NCBI RefSeq assembly: GCF_002379085.1
Contig: NZ_NBZW01000001.1
Location: forward strand, 1-64,000
Reading direction: 5' to 3'
Length of the DNA stretch: 64,000 nt
DNA from: Polaromonas sp. AET17H-212
GTDB taxonomy: Bacteria; Pseudomonadota; Gammaproteobacteria; Burkholderiales; Burkholderiaceae_C
Position numbers and translations under genes: made by a program. Below the pieces are notes generated by a model, which saw only the letters and a list, made by a program, of their open reading frames with translations, was not told where the DNA came from and searched no databases. This document shows, piece after piece, positions 16,460-30,815 of the stretch (positions are counted from its first letter, which is position 1; each line of letters starts with the position of its first letter).

Positions 16460-18274
16460 ATGCGGGATTTGTCGTTTTTGCGGGCCTTGATGATGGCCGT
16501 TCTGGTCTGCCTGGCGCCGGCGTCCTGGGCCGCCCACGCCTATGCGCAGTTTGGCGACATCAAGTACCCGCCGGGCTTCACCCACTTCGATTACGTCAAC
16601 CCGGCTGCGCCCAAGGGCGGCGAGATCCGCATGGTGCCGCCGACCCGGCCCACCAACTTCGACAAGTTCAACCCCTTCACGCTGCGCGGCACGGCGCCCT
16701 ACGGCATCGGCATGCTGATGATCGAGAGCCTGCTGACCGGCAACGCCGAGGAGCCGACCACCGCCTACGGGTTGTTGGCCGACGACGTCGCGGTGGCGCC
16801 GGACCGGCTGTCGGCGACCTTCCGCCTGCATCCCAGGGCGCGTTTTCAGGACGGCTCGCCGGTGCTGGCCGCCGACGTGCTGCATTCGTTCACGCAACTG
16901 ACCGGCAAGCTGGCCGCGCCGCAATACCGCAGCATTTATGCCGAGGTCAAGGGCGTGCAGGTGCTCTCCGAACGACTGGTGCGTTTCGATTTTGCGGTGC
17001 CCAACCCCGAGTTGCCGCTGGTCGTCGGCGGCATGCCGGTGTTCAGCCGTGCCTGGGGCGGCGGCAAGCCGTTTGACAAAATTGTGTCCGACCTGCCGAT
17101 AGGTTCCGGCCCCTACAAGCCCGCCAGCACGGCCATGGGGCGCGACATCACCTATGTCCGCGACCCGGCCTACTGGGGCGCCGAGTTGCCCAGCCGCAAG
17201 GGGCAGTTCAACTTTGATCGCATCACTTTCAAGATCTATCTCGACGAAACCTCGCGTTTTGAAGGCCTGAAAGCCGGTGAGTACGACTTCATGCGCGAGT
17301 TCATCTCGCGCAACTGGGCGCGCCAGTACACCGGCAAGCAGTTCACCTCGGGCGAACTCGTCAAGCGGGCCTTCGAAAACCGCAACCCCGGCGATTTCCA
17401 GGGTTATGTGTTCAACTTGCGCAAGGAAAAATTCCAGGATGTGCGCGTGCGCCAGGCGATCGGTCTGGCCATGGACTTCGAATGGATGAACCGCCAGCTG
17501 TTCTACGGCATCTACAAACGTGTCAACGGCTATTTCCCGAACAGCGAGTTTCATGCCGAGGGGCTGCCCAAGCCCGACGAGCTGGCGCTGCTGGAGCCGC
17601 TGCGCGCCAGGCTCCAACCTGCGGTGTTTGGTGCCGTGCCGGTGGCGCCCACCACCACGCCACCGGGCAGCCTGCGGCAAAACCTGCGTCAGGCCCAGGC
17701 GCTGCTGCGCGAAGCCGGCTGGACCTACCGCGATGGCGCGCTGCGCAATGCCAAAGGCGAGGCCTTCACGATGGAGTTCCTCAACGACCAGCCTTCGCTG
17801 GTGCGCATCGTCGGGCCTTTCCAGAAGGCGCTGGAAAAACTGGGCATCACCATGACTTACCGGGTCGTTGATTTCTCCCTGGCCAAGCAGAAGATGGACG
17901 CGTTCGATTTCGAGATCACGACGCTGCGGCTGCCGGGCTCGACCGCGCCCGGCAGCGAGTTGCTGGAGCGTTTCGGATCCGAGGCGGCAAAGACGCCGGG
18001 CTCGTCCAATGTCTGGGGTATTGCCGACCCGGCCGTCGATGCCTTGCTGCAAAAGGTGGTGACCGCCAAAACCCGGCCTGAGCTGGGCGCCGCCATGCGC
18101 GCGCTGGACCGGGTGCTGACGCACGGCTTTTACTCGGTGCCGCAGTATTATGGCGACGCCTTCCTGATCGGCTACCGGCCCGCGCCGTTTGTGTTGCCGG
18201 CGACGATTCCGCCGTACTACCAGGCCGACACCTGGGCCATGAGCACCTGGTGGGCTTCAAGCTCCAACAAATGA
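16460..18274 (+). CDS. yejA: Peptide ABC transporter substrate-binding protein YejA
   Basis: A 604-residue family 5 solute-binding protein. A Sec signal (residues about 7-27, ending ASWAAHA) precedes the domain start FGDIKYPPGFTHFDYVNP, which is characteristic of YejA. YejABEF imports oligopeptides and, in enterics, the peptide-nucleotide antibiotic microcin C. ATG 16460 is preferred to a GTG at 16445 because the GTG adds five residues and no better signal. It begins a four-gene unit with yejB, yejE and yejF. Confidence 0.92.
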   Translation: MRDLSFLRALMMAVLVCLAPASWAAHAYAQFGDIKYPPGFTHFDYVNPAAPKGGEIRMVPPTRPTNFDKFNPFTLRGTAPYGIGMLMIESLLTGNAEEPTTAYGLLADDVAVAPDRLSATFRLHPRARFQDGSPVLAADVLHSFTQLTGKLAAPQYRSIYAEVKGVQVLSERLVRFDFAVPNPELPLVVGGMPVFSRAWGGGKPFDKIVSDLPIGSGPYKPASTAMGRDITYVRDPAYWGAELPSRKGQFNFDRITFKIYLDETSRFEGLKAGEYDFMREFISRNWARQYTGKQFTSGELVKRAFENRNPGDFQGYVFNLRKEKFQDVRVRQAIGLAMDFEWMNRQLFYGIYKRVNGYFPNSEFHAEGLPKPDELALLEPLRARLQPAVFGAVPVAPTTTPPGSLRQNLRQAQALLREAGWTYRDGALRNAKGEAFTMEFLNDQPSLVRIVGPFQKALEKLGITMTYRVVDFSLAKQKMDAFDFEITTLRLPGSTAPGSELLERFGSEAAKTPGSSNVWGIADPAVDALLQKVVTAKTRPELGAAMRALDRVLTHGFYSVPQYYGDAFLIGYRPAPFVLPATIPPYYQADTWAMSTWWASSSNK

Positions 18275-18320
18275 CCCCCCACGCTTTTCACTTCATGTAT
18301 TCGCTGTCCCCCGCATAACC

Positions 18321-19355
18321 ATGGCCAGCTACATCCTCAAGCGCCTGCTGCTGATGATCCCCACCTTGCTGGGGGTGCTGTTGCTGACCTTTGCCATGGT
18401 GCAGTTTGTGCCCGGCGGCCCGGTCGAGCAGATGGTGGCGCAGCTGCAGGGGCGCGATTCCGGCGGCGAGCGGGCGGCGGCCACCGGCTCCGGCTACCGC
18501 GGGCGCCAGGGCCTGGACGCGCAGCGCATCGAGGAAATCCGGGCGCTGTACGGCTTTGACAAACCCGTACACGAGCGTTTTTTCCAGATGCTCGGGCAGT
18601 TCGCGCGGTTTGACCTCGGGAAAAGTTTTTACCAGCACAAGGACGTCTGGCAACTGGTCAAGGAAAAGCTGCCGGTGTCCATCAGCCTCGGGCTGTGGAC
18701 CTTTTTTATCAGCTACCTGATCGCCGTGCCGCTCGGCGTGGCCAAGGCGGTGCGCGCCGGCTCGCGTTTTGACTTCGTCACCACGCTGATCGTGCTGGTC
18801 GGTTATGCCATTCCCGGCTTTGTGCTGGGCGTGGCGCTGCTCGTGATTTTTGGCGGGCAGCTGCAGTGGTTTCCCTTGCGCGGGCTGACCTCGTCGAACT
18901 GGGAAACCCTGACCTGGGGCGCACGCATCACGGACTACCTGTGGCACATCACCTTGCCGGTCACGGCCATGGTGCTGGGCAGTTTTGCGGTCACGGCGGT
19001 GTTGACCAAAAACTCCTTTCTCGAGGAAATCCGCAAGCAGTACGTGCTGACGGCGCGGGCCAAAGGCCTGTCCGAGCGCCAGGTGCTCTGGAAACACGTG
19101 TTTCGCAATGCGCTGATCCCCATCATCACGGGTTTTCCGTCGGCCTTTATCGGCGCCTTTTTCACCGGCTCGCTACTGATCGAAACCCTGTTTTCGCTCG
19201 ACGGCCTGGGCCTGCTGAGTTACGAAAGCGTGATCCGGCGCGACTACCCGGTGGTGCTGGGCACGCTGTACCTGTTCACGCTGATCGGCCTGCTGACCAA
19301 GCTGGTCTCCGATCTCTGTTATGTCTGGGTTGATCCCCGCGTGAAGTTTGATTGA
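18321..19355 (+). CDS. yejB: Peptide ABC transporter permease YejB
   Basis: A 344-residue inner-membrane permease of the DppB/OppB type. The N-terminal TM (ILKRLLLMIPTLLGVLLLTF) is followed by a periplasmic stretch that includes a short Gly/Arg-rich insertion (about 50-67), then five TM segments and the EAA-type coupling loop LTARAKGLSERQVLWKHVFRNAL near 240-262 that docks on the ATPase. It lies 46 bp after yejA and 3 bp before yejE. Confidence 0.92.
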   Translation: MASYILKRLLLMIPTLLGVLLLTFAMVQFVPGGPVEQMVAQLQGRDSGGERAAATGSGYRGRQGLDAQRIEEIRALYGFDKPVHERFFQMLGQFARFDLGKSFYQHKDVWQLVKEKLPVSISLGLWTFFISYLIAVPLGVAKAVRAGSRFDFVTTLIVLVGYAIPGFVLGVALLVIFGGQLQWFPLRGLTSSNWETLTWGARITDYLWHITLPVTAMVLGSFAVTAVLTKNSFLEEIRKQYVLTARAKGLSERQVLWKHVFRNALIPIITGFPSAFIGAFFTGSLLIETLFSLDGLGLLSYESVIRRDYPVVLGTLYLFTLIGLLTKLVSDLCYVWVDPRVKFD

Positions 19356-19358
19356 GTC

Positions 19359-20405
19359 ATGACGGTCCCTGCCTCGCCCCTTTCCGCATCGCCCTCCAGG
19401 CGCGCCTGGCAGCGCTTCCGGCGCAACAAGCTGGGCTACCGCAGCCTGGTGATTTTCTGCGTGCTGGTGGTGCTGAGCCTGTTTGCCGAAGTCTTGTCCA
19501 ACGACCGGCCGCTGCTGGTGCGTTACGAGGGGGCGTTCTACTTCCCGCTGGTCCGGGACTATTCGGAAAAAACCTTTGGCGGCGATTTCGACACACCGAC
19601 CGACTACCTCGATCCCTTTGTCCGCGCCAAACTCAGGGAAGGGGACAACTGGTCGGTTTATCCGCTCAATCCCTACGGCCCGCGCACCATCAACTATTTC
19701 GCGAAAGAACCCAACCCGTCGGCGCCGTCGCGCGACAACCTGTTCGGCACCGACGACCGCGGGCGCGACCTGCTGGCCCAGCTGATCTACGGTTTCCGCC
19801 TCAGCGTGCTGTTCGGGCTGGCGCTGACGCTGATCGGTGTGGTGGTCGGCATCATCACCGGGGCGGTGCAGGGTTATGTGGGCGGCAAAACCGACCTGGC
19901 CTTCCAGCGTTTCATCGAAATCTGGGGTTCCATGCCCGAGCTTTACCTCTTGATCATTTTCAGCGCGATTTTTGCGCCCAGCGTGGCCGTGCTGCTGCTG
20001 CTGCTCAGCCTGTTCGGCTGGATGGGTCTGTCCGACTATGTGCGCGCCGAGTTTCTGCGCAACCGCCAGATGGACTACGTGCGCGCGGCGCGCGCGCTGG
20101 GCGTCGGCAACCTGCAGATCATGTGGCGCCACATCCTGCCCAACAGCCTGACACCGGTGGTCACCTTTCTGCCTTTTCGCATGAGCGCGGCCATCCTGGC
20201 GCTGACCTCGCTCGACTTTCTGGGCTTGGGCGTGCCGCCCGGCACACCCTCGCTGGGCGAGCTGCTGAACCAGGGCAAGGCCAACATCGACGCCTGGTGG
20301 ATATCCCTGTCGACCTTCGCGGTGCTGGTGATGACCCTGTTGCTGCTGACCTTCATGGGCGATGCGCTGCGGGATGCGCTGGACCCACGGAAAGCGGATA
20401 AATGA
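19359..20405 (+). CDS. yejE: Peptide ABC transporter permease YejE
   Basis: A 348-residue second permease of the DppC/OppC type. The N-terminal TM (about 28-46) is followed by a long periplasmic region (about 50-125) that is typical of YejE, then five TM segments and the EAA loop DYVRAARALGVGNLQIMWRHI near 230-250. It starts 3 bp after yejB and overlaps yejF by 4 bp (ATGA). With YejB it forms the translocation pore. Confidence 0.92.
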   Translation: MTVPASPLSASPSRRAWQRFRRNKLGYRSLVIFCVLVVLSLFAEVLSNDRPLLVRYEGAFYFPLVRDYSEKTFGGDFDTPTDYLDPFVRAKLREGDNWSVYPLNPYGPRTINYFAKEPNPSAPSRDNLFGTDDRGRDLLAQLIYGFRLSVLFGLALTLIGVVVGIITGAVQGYVGGKTDLAFQRFIEIWGSMPELYLLIIFSAIFAPSVAVLLLLLSLFGWMGLSDYVRAEFLRNRQMDYVRAARALGVGNLQIMWRHILPNSLTPVVTFLPFRMSAAILALTSLDFLGLGVPPGTPSLGELLNQGKANIDAWWISLSTFAVLVMTLLLLTFMGDALRDALDPRKADK

Positions 20406-22039
20406 CGGCCTTCACGACCTCCATGCCCGGCGCGAACCTGTCCTGTCTTCTTGACGTCAAAAACCTGCGCGTGTCCTTTTCCGGCAAGGAGGTCGTGCGC
20501 GGCATCGATTTTTCCATCCAGCCCGGGGAAAAACTCGCGCTGGTCGGGGAGTCGGGCTCCGGGAAAACCGTCACCGCGCTGAGCCTGTTGCGCCTCGTGC
20601 AGAACGCTGCCATCAGTGGCGAGGCCGCTTTCGCCGCGCAGGAGGGGGCGGTGGACTTGCTGTCGCTGCCCGAGCGGGCCTTGCGCGGCATCCGCGGCGA
20701 GGACATCGCGATGATCTTCCAGGAGCCGATGACGGCCCTGAACCCGCTGTTCACCGTGGGTGAGCAGATCGCCGAAGTCTTGCAGCTGAAAAAGGCCCTG
20801 ACCCCCGTTGAATCTGCGCAGGCAGCTATCAAATTGCTAGCGGATACCGGCATCCCCGAGGCCGCCCGGCGCGCGGGCTCCTACCCGCACCAGCTGTCGG
20901 GGGGGCAGCGCCAGCGCGCCATGATTGCCATGGCGCTGGCCTGCCAGCCCAAACTGCTGCTGGCCGACGAGCCGACGACGGCCCTGGACGTCACGCTGCG
21001 CACGCAGATCCTCGACCTGCTGACCGGGCTGCAGCAGCGCAACGGCATGGCGGTGCTCCTGATCACCCACGACCTGAACCTGGTGCGGCGCTTTGCCGAC
21101 CGCATTGCCGTGATGGAGGACGGACGCATTGTGGAGACCGGGCCGGTGGCGCAGGTGTTCGACAAGCCGCAGCATGCCTACACCCGCAAGCTGATCGACA
21201 GCCGGCCGGCCCGCGACGTGGCGGAGGGACGGGCCGATCCCGCCGCCGCTGCGGTGCTGCAGGCCCGGGACCTGCGGGTGACCTACCCGCTGCCGATTCC
21301 CGGGGTGCGCGGCTGGTTTCGCAAGGGCGAGTTTGTGGCCCTCCATGGCGCCAGCTTTCATGTGCCCGCCGGCCAGACGCTGGGGGTGATCGGTGAGTCC
21401 GGGTCGGGCAAATCCACGCTGGCCCTGGCCGCGCTGGGCCTGTACCCGCACCAGGGGCAGTTGCTGGCGGCGGGCCAGGCATGGAGCGGAGATGCCGCCG
21501 GCAACAAACGTATCCGCCGCGCGGTGCAGGTGGTGTTTCAGGACCCGTTTTCCTCGCTGTCGCCGCGCATGACGGTCGAAGAAATCGTCGGTGAAGGCCT
21601 GCGCGTCCACGAGCCGGGGCTGTCCGCCGGCCAGCGGCGCGCGCAGGTGCTGCAGTCGCTGGGGGAAGTAGGCATGGGCGAAGCGCAGTTCCCCGGCCTG
21701 CTGCAGCGCTACCCGCATGAGTTTTCGGGCGGGCAGCGCCAGCGGCTGGCCATTGCCCGGGCCCTGATCATCCAGCCCCGTTTGCTGGTGCTGGACGAAC
21801 CGACCAGCGCCCTGGATGTGACCATCCAGAAACAGGTGCTCCAGCTGCTGCAAAAACTCCAGCGAGAGCATGGCCTGAGCTACCTGCTGATCACCCATGA
21901 CGTGGACGTGATCCGGGCCATGGCGCACCAGGTCATGGTGCTCAAGGACGGCGAGGTGCTGGAAGCCGGCAGCGTGGACGAGGTGTTGGAGCGGCCGCAG
22001 CATCCTTACACGCGAACCCTGGTGGCGGCACAAGGCTGA
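20402..22039 (+). CDS. yejF: Peptide ABC transporter dual ATPase YejF
   Basis: A 545-residue protein of two fused ABC ATPase domains. Domain 1 (about 12-265) has Walker [10 protein letters not shown], signature [12 protein letters not shown] and Walker B LLLADEPT. Domain 2 (about 285-540) has Walker [10 protein letters not shown], signature [12 protein letters not shown] and Walker B LLVLDEPT. It powers the YejBE pore. Codons for [19 protein letters not shown], in the helical segment before the first signature motif, coincide with a full copy of the dispersed repeat (20789-20841). This replaces a variable linker without changing the expected length, so function is probably kept. Confidence 0.92.
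   Translation: MTAFTTSMPGANLSCLLDVKNLRVSFSGKEVVRGIDFSIQPGEKLALVGESGSGKTVTALSLLRLVQNAAISGEAAFAAQEGAVDLLSLPERALRGIRGEDIAMIFQEPMTALNPLFTVGEQIAEVLQLKKALTPVESAQAAIKLLADTGIPEAARRAGSYPHQLSGGQRQRAMIAMALACQPKLLLADEPTTALDVTLRTQILDLLTGLQQRNGMAVLLITHDLNLVRRFADRIAVMEDGRIVETGPVAQVFDKPQHAYTRKLIDSRPARDVAEGRADPAAAAVLQARDLRVTYPLPIPGVRGWFRKGEFVALHGASFHVPAGQTLGVIGESGSGKSTLALAALGLYPHQGQLLAAGQAWSGDAAGNKRIRRAVQVVFQDPFSSLSPRMTVEEIVGEGLRVHEPGLSAGQRRAQVLQSLGEVGMGEAQFPGLLQRYPHEFSGGQRQRLAIARALIIQPRLLVLDEPTSALDVTIQKQVLQLLQKLQREHGLSYLLITHDVDVIRAMAHQVMVLKDGEVLEAGSVDEVLERPQHPYTRTLVAAQG
20789..20841 (+). repeat. Dispersed repeat, copy R5 inside yejF
   Basis: Both arms are recognisable: AAAGGCCCTGACCCCCGTTG for the left arm, CTGCGC in the middle, then CAGCTATCAAATTGCTAGC as the right arm. 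It is read in yejF as AAIKLLA across the right arm, the same frame as in truB. Confidence 0.7.
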
Positions 22040-22168
22040 CGCGGATTTGGCCAATCCAGGCCCTTTGTTGCGGCCTTTGTTGCTGATTTCGCCGTTTTTT
22101 CGGAAAATGGCAAATGCTGGCCCGGGGGAGCTTGCGCAGGGCGCGCTGCATTCCGGCATGTAAACTGC

Positions 22169-22197
22169 TTGCACAGGCGTCAACAGCAGGTTACAAT
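22169..22197 (+). promoter_or_regulatory. Sigma-70 promoter of the rimP operon
   Basis: TTGCAC at 22169-22174 and TACAAT at 22192-22197 are separated by 17 bp, a near-consensus sigma-70 promoter. Transcription should start near 22204, only about 9 nt before the stem of a strong intrinsic terminator and about 95 nt before the rimP ATG. Confidence 0.8.
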
Positions 22198-22212
22198 ATG
22201 CGCTTCACGACC

Positions 22213-22244
22213 AAATGGGCGGGTTTTCACCGCCCATTTTTTTT
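22213..22244 (+). terminator. Leader terminator (candidate attenuator) before rimP
   Basis: A 10-bp stem, AAATGGGCGG/CCGCCCATTT (22213-22222 with 22230-22239), has a 7-nt loop and runs into seven Ts. It lies between the operon promoter and the rimP start, so most transcripts would end after about 40 nt unless polymerase reads through. Because it is downstream of a strong promoter, it looks like a built-in attenuator, not the end of yejF. No alternative antiterminator stem is obvious. Confidence 0.75.
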
Positions 22245-22297
22245 GGGCGTTTGTTTTTGCAACCCTGACTTTTACGAAGCTGCTTTTTTAGAACTGA

Positions 22298-22873
22298 ATG
22301 GCATTACACGAGACGATTGAGCAAACAGTCACGGGACTGGGTTACGAGCTGGTGGACATCGAGCGCACCGCCGGTGGTTTGCTGCGCGTGACGATTGACC
22401 AGCCCTATGTTCAAGGTGCCGAACAGTTCATCAATGCGGAAGACTGCGAAAAAGTCACGCGCCAGCTGCAGTTTGTGCTGGAAGTGGAGGGCGCGGCGTA
22501 TTCCCGGCTCGAGGTGAGCTCGCCGGGCATTGACCGGCCCTTGCGCAGCGAAAAGGATTTCGAGCGGTTCGCCGGCGAGTTGATCGACCTCACGCTGAAG
22601 GCGCCCATCGGGGCGGCGGCTGCGGCCGGGTCCGGGGTCTCGGCCAGCCGAAAAAAATTCCGCGGCACGCTTGAACGTGCGGCATCCGGATGGCAGATTG
22701 TGTGGAGCGAAGAGCCCGCCGTCAAACCCGGGCAAAAGGTAAGCAAGAAAAGGATTCCCGCACCGCTGCAGGCGCTGGGTTTCACGCTGGATGAAATAGT
22801 GCAGGCGCGTCTGGCGCCCGTTGTTGACTTCAAGGGGCGCCGGCCGAAAAGCGCACCCGCCACAGAGATATAA
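22298..22873 (+). CDS. rimP: Ribosome maturation factor RimP
   Basis: A 191-residue RimP protein that assists 30S subunit assembly. The N-terminal domain (about 1-80, [17 protein letters not shown]...LRVTIDQP) and the [12 protein letters not shown] signature near 69-80 are well conserved. It is longer than the usual 150-160 residues because of an Ala/Gly-rich insertion at about 103-116 and a loop at about 135-150 ([18 protein letters not shown]). It heads the rimP-nusA-infB-rbfA-truB unit and is 20 bp before nusA. RimP and NusA are cotranscribed in most proteobacteria. Confidence 0.92.
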   Translation: MALHETIEQTVTGLGYELVDIERTAGGLLRVTIDQPYVQGAEQFINAEDCEKVTRQLQFVLEVEGAAYSRLEVSSPGIDRPLRSEKDFERFAGELIDLTLKAPIGAAAAAGSGVSASRKKFRGTLERAASGWQIVWSEEPAVKPGQKVSKKRIPAPLQALGFTLDEIVQARLAPVVDFKGRRPKSAPATEI

Positions 22874-22893
22874 AAGAAAGGCAGGCTTGTGAA

Positions 22894-24414
22894 ATGAATC
22901 GCGAACTGTTGATGTTGGTTGATGCCATATCGCGTGAGAAAAATGTTGAACGTGACGTCGTCTTTGGCGCGGTCGAGCTCGCGCTCGCCTCGGCCACCAA
23001 AAAGGTGTACGCAGACGGTGTAGACATCCGCGTGGTGGTGGACCGCGATAGCGGCAACTACGAAACCTTCCGCCGCTGGCTGGTGGTGCCTGACGAAGCC
23101 GGCCTGCAAAATCCCGAAGCCGAAGAGCTGGTCAGCGATGCGCGCGACGAGATTGCCGACATCGAAGAAGGCGACTACATCGAAAAGCCGGTCGAAAGCC
23201 TGCCGATCGGCCGTATTGGCGCGCAAGCGGCCAAACAGGTCATCCTGCAGAAAATCCGCGACGCCGAGCGCGAGATGCTGCTCAACGACTTCATGTCGCG
23301 CGGCGAGAAGATTTTTGTTGGCACCGTCAAGCGCATGGACAAGGGCGACATCATTGTCGAATCCGGCCGCGTCGAGGGCCGTCTGCGCCGCAGCGACATG
23401 ATCCCGAAGGAAAACCTGCGCTCCGGTGACCGTGTTCGCGCCATGATCATGGAAGTCGACAACACCTTGCGTGGCGCGCCCATCATCCTGTCGCGCACCG
23501 CGCCCGAGTTCATGATCGAGCTGTTCCGCCAGGAAGTGCCCGAGATCGAGCAGGGCCTGCTGGAGATCAAGTCCTGCGCCCGTGACCCCGGTTCGCGCGC
23601 CAAGATTGCCGTGCTGTCGCATGACAAGCGCGTCGATCCGATCGGCACCTGCGTCGGTGTGCGCGGCACCCGTGTCAACGGCGTGACCAACGAACTCGCC
23701 GGCGAACGCGTCGACATCGTGCTGTGGAGCGAGGATCCGGCCCAGTTCGTGATCGGCGCGCTGGCTCCGGCCAACGTGTCGTCCATCGTGGTGGACGAAG
23801 AGCGCCACGCCATGGATGTCGTGGTGGACGAGGAAAACCTCGCCATCTCGATCGGCCGTGGCGGCCAGAACGTGCGGCTCGCTGCTGAGCTAACCGGCTG
23901 GAAGATCAACATCATGACGGCCGACGAGTCCGCTGAAAAGCAGGCGACCGAGACCGACACCAGCCGCAAGCTGTTCATGGAAAAACTCGATGTGGACGAG
24001 GAAATCGCCGACATCCTGATCTCCGAAGGCTTCACCAGCCTGGAAGAAGTCGCCTATGTGCCGCTGCAGGAGATGCTGGAGATCGAGTCCTTCGATGAAG
24101 ACACGGTCAACGAACTGCGCACGCGTGCCAAGGATGCCTTGCTGACGATGGAAATCGCCAGGGAAGAAGATGTCGAAGGCGTTTCGCAGAACCTGCGCGA
24201 TGTCGAAGGCCTGACGCCCGAACTGATTGCCAAATTGACCGCTGCGGGTGTGAGTACCCGTGACGACCTGGCCGATCTGGCCGTCGACGAACTAACCGAT
24301 ATCACCGGCCAGTCTGCGGACGAGGCCAAAGCCCTGATCATGACCGCGCGCGCGCATTGGTTTACCGATGAGGCTGCAGAGCCCGCCGCGCCGGCAACGG
24401 CCCAAGAGCAATGA
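22894..24414 (+). CDS. nusA: Transcription termination/antitermination factor NusA
   Basis: A 506-residue NusA. Domain order is the N-terminal RNA polymerase-binding domain (about 1-125), S1 domain (about 130-200), two KH domains (about 200-345, with the KH motif [19 protein letters not shown]) and two C-terminal acidic helix-hairpin-helix repeats (about 360-495, the second being [19 protein letters not shown]). NusA modulates pausing, termination and antitermination, and in enterics it autoregulates this operon. That makes the leader terminator upstream of rimP a plausible NusA target. Confidence 0.95.
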   Translation: MNRELLMLVDAISREKNVERDVVFGAVELALASATKKVYADGVDIRVVVDRDSGNYETFRRWLVVPDEAGLQNPEAEELVSDARDEIADIEEGDYIEKPVESLPIGRIGAQAAKQVILQKIRDAEREMLLNDFMSRGEKIFVGTVKRMDKGDIIVESGRVEGRLRRSDMIPKENLRSGDRVRAMIMEVDNTLRGAPIILSRTAPEFMIELFRQEVPEIEQGLLEIKSCARDPGSRAKIAVLSHDKRVDPIGTCVGVRGTRVNGVTNELAGERVDIVLWSEDPAQFVIGALAPANVSSIVVDEERHAMDVVVDEENLAISIGRGGQNVRLAAELTGWKINIMTADESAEKQATETDTSRKLFMEKLDVDEEIADILISEGFTSLEEVAYVPLQEMLEIESFDEDTVNELRTRAKDALLTMEIAREEDVEGVSQNLRDVEGLTPELIAKLTAAGVSTRDDLADLAVDELTDITGQSADEAKALIMTARAHWFTDEAAEPAAPATAQEQ

Positions 24415-24441
24415 TCATGGAGGCCAGCAGGAAAAAAACAT

Positions 24442-27339
<2,898 letters not shown>

Positions 27340-27405
27340 AGACCTTAAGACTGCCTTGCGGCTGGCGCCTCACGGTGCCGGCCGCCACAAGTCCCCCTAT
27401 TTTGT

Positions 27406-27774
27406 ATGCGTAAAAAATCATCCACCCCGAATCGCGGTTTTCGCGTCGCCGACCAGATCCAGCGCGATCTGACGGAGCTGATCGCGCGCGAACTGAAAGA
27501 CCCGCGGGTCGGGATGGTGACGATCCAGGCCGTCGAGGTGACGCCGGACTATGCACATGCCAAGGTGTTTTTCAGCGTGCTGATCGGTGACCCGAAAGAG
27601 TGCGAAACAGCGCTGAACCAGGCCGCAGGTTTTCTGCGCAACGGCCTGTTCAAGAAGCTGATGATCCACACGGTGCCGACCCTGCACTTCCAGTTTGACC
27701 GCACGACCGAACGTGCGGCAGACATGAACGCCCTGATTGCCAAGGCGGTTTCTTCCCGCGCCCAGGACGACTGA
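27406..27774 (+). CDS. rbfA: 30S ribosome-binding factor RbfA
   Basis: A 122-residue KH-fold protein needed for 16S rRNA 5'-end maturation and cold adaptation. The conserved [16 protein letters not shown] opening, the [10 protein letters not shown] strand and the [21 protein letters not shown] segment are visible. It lies 66 bp after infB and 88 bp before truB, with a REP-like inverted repeat in the second gap. Confidence 0.94.
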   Translation: MRKKSSTPNRGFRVADQIQRDLTELIARELKDPRVGMVTIQAVEVTPDYAHAKVFFSVLIGDPKECETALNQAAGFLRNGLFKKLMIHTVPTLHFQFDRTTERAADMNALIAKAVSSRAQDD

Positions 27775-27786
27775 AGCGTACCGTTC

Positions 27787-27857
27787 CCCTTCGGCAAGCT
27801 CGGGGGCAACGGTACCCACCGCGAGCGGCATGTCGCTCGCGTCGAGCTTGTCGAAAC
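27787..27857. repeat. REP-like inverted repeat between rbfA and truB
   Basis: TTCGGCAAGCTCG (27790-27802) is matched in inverted orientation by CGAGCTTGTCGAA (27843-27855), one mismatch in 13. Between them lies a perfect hairpin, GCGAGCG/CGCTCGC (27821-27840). The arms resemble the widespread CTGAGCTTGTCGAAGGG palindromic repeat of GC-rich proteobacteria. Because it sits inside the translation operon, it may act as an mRNA stem that separates rbfA from truB, but this is inference. Confidence 0.7.
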
Positions 27858-27862
27858 GCTTT

Positions 27863-28894
27863 ATGTCCACACCTTCTCTTCATCGCCGGGCCCCGCAAGG
27901 CCAAAAGATACAGCGACGTCCCGTCCACGGCGTGCTGCTGCTCGACAAGCCGCTGGGCCTGTCGAGCAATCAGGCCTTGCAGAAAGCCAAATGGCTGCTG
28001 CGTGCCGACAAGGCCGGCCATACCGGTACGCTGGATCCGCTGGCCACCGGCGTGTTGCCCCTGTGTTTCGGGGCGGCCACCAAGTTCAGCCAGCTGCAGC
28101 TCGACGCCGACAAGACCTACGAGGCAGTGCTGTTGCTGGGCCAGAAAACCAGCACTGCCGATGCCGAAGGCGAGGTCATCGAGACGCGCCCGGTGCCGGC
28201 CATCACGCCCGAACTGCTGGCCGAGCTGACGCGCCGCTTCACGGGGGCACAAACCCAGGTGCCGCCCATGTATTCGGCCCTGAAAAAAGACGGCAAGGCG
28301 CTTTACGAGTACGCGCGCAAGGGCGAGGAAGTCGAGCGGGACGCGCGCCACGTCACCATTTACAAGCTGGAAATGGCGCCAGCCCAGGACCCACGGGCGC
28401 CGGCAGCTATCAAAATAATAGTTTCGTGCAGCAAGGGCACCTACATCCGTACGCTCGGGGAAGACATCGGCGAGGCCATCGGCTGCGGTGCCCACCTCGG
28501 CTCGCTGCGGCGCCTGGAGACCGGCGGTTATACCGACAGTCAGTGCGTGAGCCTGCCGGCGCTCGAAGCCATGAGCGAGGCCGAACGCGAGGCCTGTTTG
28601 TTGCCGGTGCAGTCGCTGGTGGCCGCCTTTCCTTCTGTCACATTGGGCGCCGATGATGCAGGGCGGTTCCTGAGCGGCCTGCGTCGCCGCGGCAGCCCGG
28701 GCCAATGGGGACCGGACAGCGCGATGGTGCAGGTCTATGGTGCCAACCCGCCGGCCTTTCTGGGCTCGGCCCATGTCACCGCCGATGAGTTGATCCCAGG
28801 GCGCCTGCTCAGCCCGATTGAAATCCAGGACATGCTGCTTGCCAGCCTGTCCCTTGCTTCCAGCCCTGCGGCACCTGCCGCATTGGCCCATTAA
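27863..28894 (+). CDS. truB: tRNA pseudouridine(55) synthase TruB
   Basis: A 343-residue pseudouridine synthase that modifies U55 in the T-loop of tRNAs. The catalytic Asp58 lies in [19 protein letters not shown]. The later [15 protein letters not shown] segment and the C-terminal PUA-like extension are present. ATG 27863 is chosen because the open frame upstream (to 27737) overlaps rbfA and the REP-like repeat. Codons just before CSKGTY (PAAIKIIVS) coincide with the right arm of a full dispersed-repeat copy (28370-28422). The strand there is normally variable, so the enzyme is probably intact. Confidence 0.93.
   Translation: MSTPSLHRRAPQGQKIQRRPVHGVLLLDKPLGLSSNQALQKAKWLLRADKAGHTGTLDPLATGVLPLCFGAATKFSQLQLDADKTYEAVLLLGQKTSTADAEGEVIETRPVPAITPELLAELTRRFTGAQTQVPPMYSALKKDGKALYEYARKGEEVERDARHVTIYKLEMAPAQDPRAPAAIKIIVSCSKGTYIRTLGEDIGEAIGCGAHLGSLRRLETGGYTDSQCVSLPALEAMSEAEREACLLPVQSLVAAFPSVTLGADDAGRFLSGLRRRGSPGQWGPDSAMVQVYGANPPAFLGSAHVTADELIPGRLLSPIEIQDMLLASLSLASSPAAPAALAH
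28370..28422 (+). repeat. Dispersed repeat, copy R6 inside truB
   Basis: The left arm is GAAATGGCGCCAGCCC, the centre ACGGGCGCC, and the right arm CAGCTATCAAAATAATAG, one of the best right-arm matches in the window. It is read in truB as AAIKIIV, in the same frame as the yejF copy. Confidence 0.75.
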
Positions 28895-28929
28895 CCTGCC
28901 ACCGAATTGAAGTTTTTAGAAAGCGAACC

Positions 28930-30753
<1,824 letters not shown>

Positions 30754-30760
30754 AAAATCA

Positions 30761-30808
30761 AAAGGCGGTGCGGGCACCCGGGTGCCTGCCCGCCTTTTTT
30801 CTTTTTTT
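30761..30808 (+). terminator. Intrinsic terminator after typA
   Basis: A long GC-rich stem, AAGGCGG plus GCGGGCAC pairing with GTGCCTGC plus CCGCCTT, is centred on CCCGGG and followed by TTTTTTC and a further seven Ts. It directly follows the typA stop and precedes the EamA transporter start by under 10 bp. Confidence 0.9.
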
Positions 30809-30815
30809 GGACACC

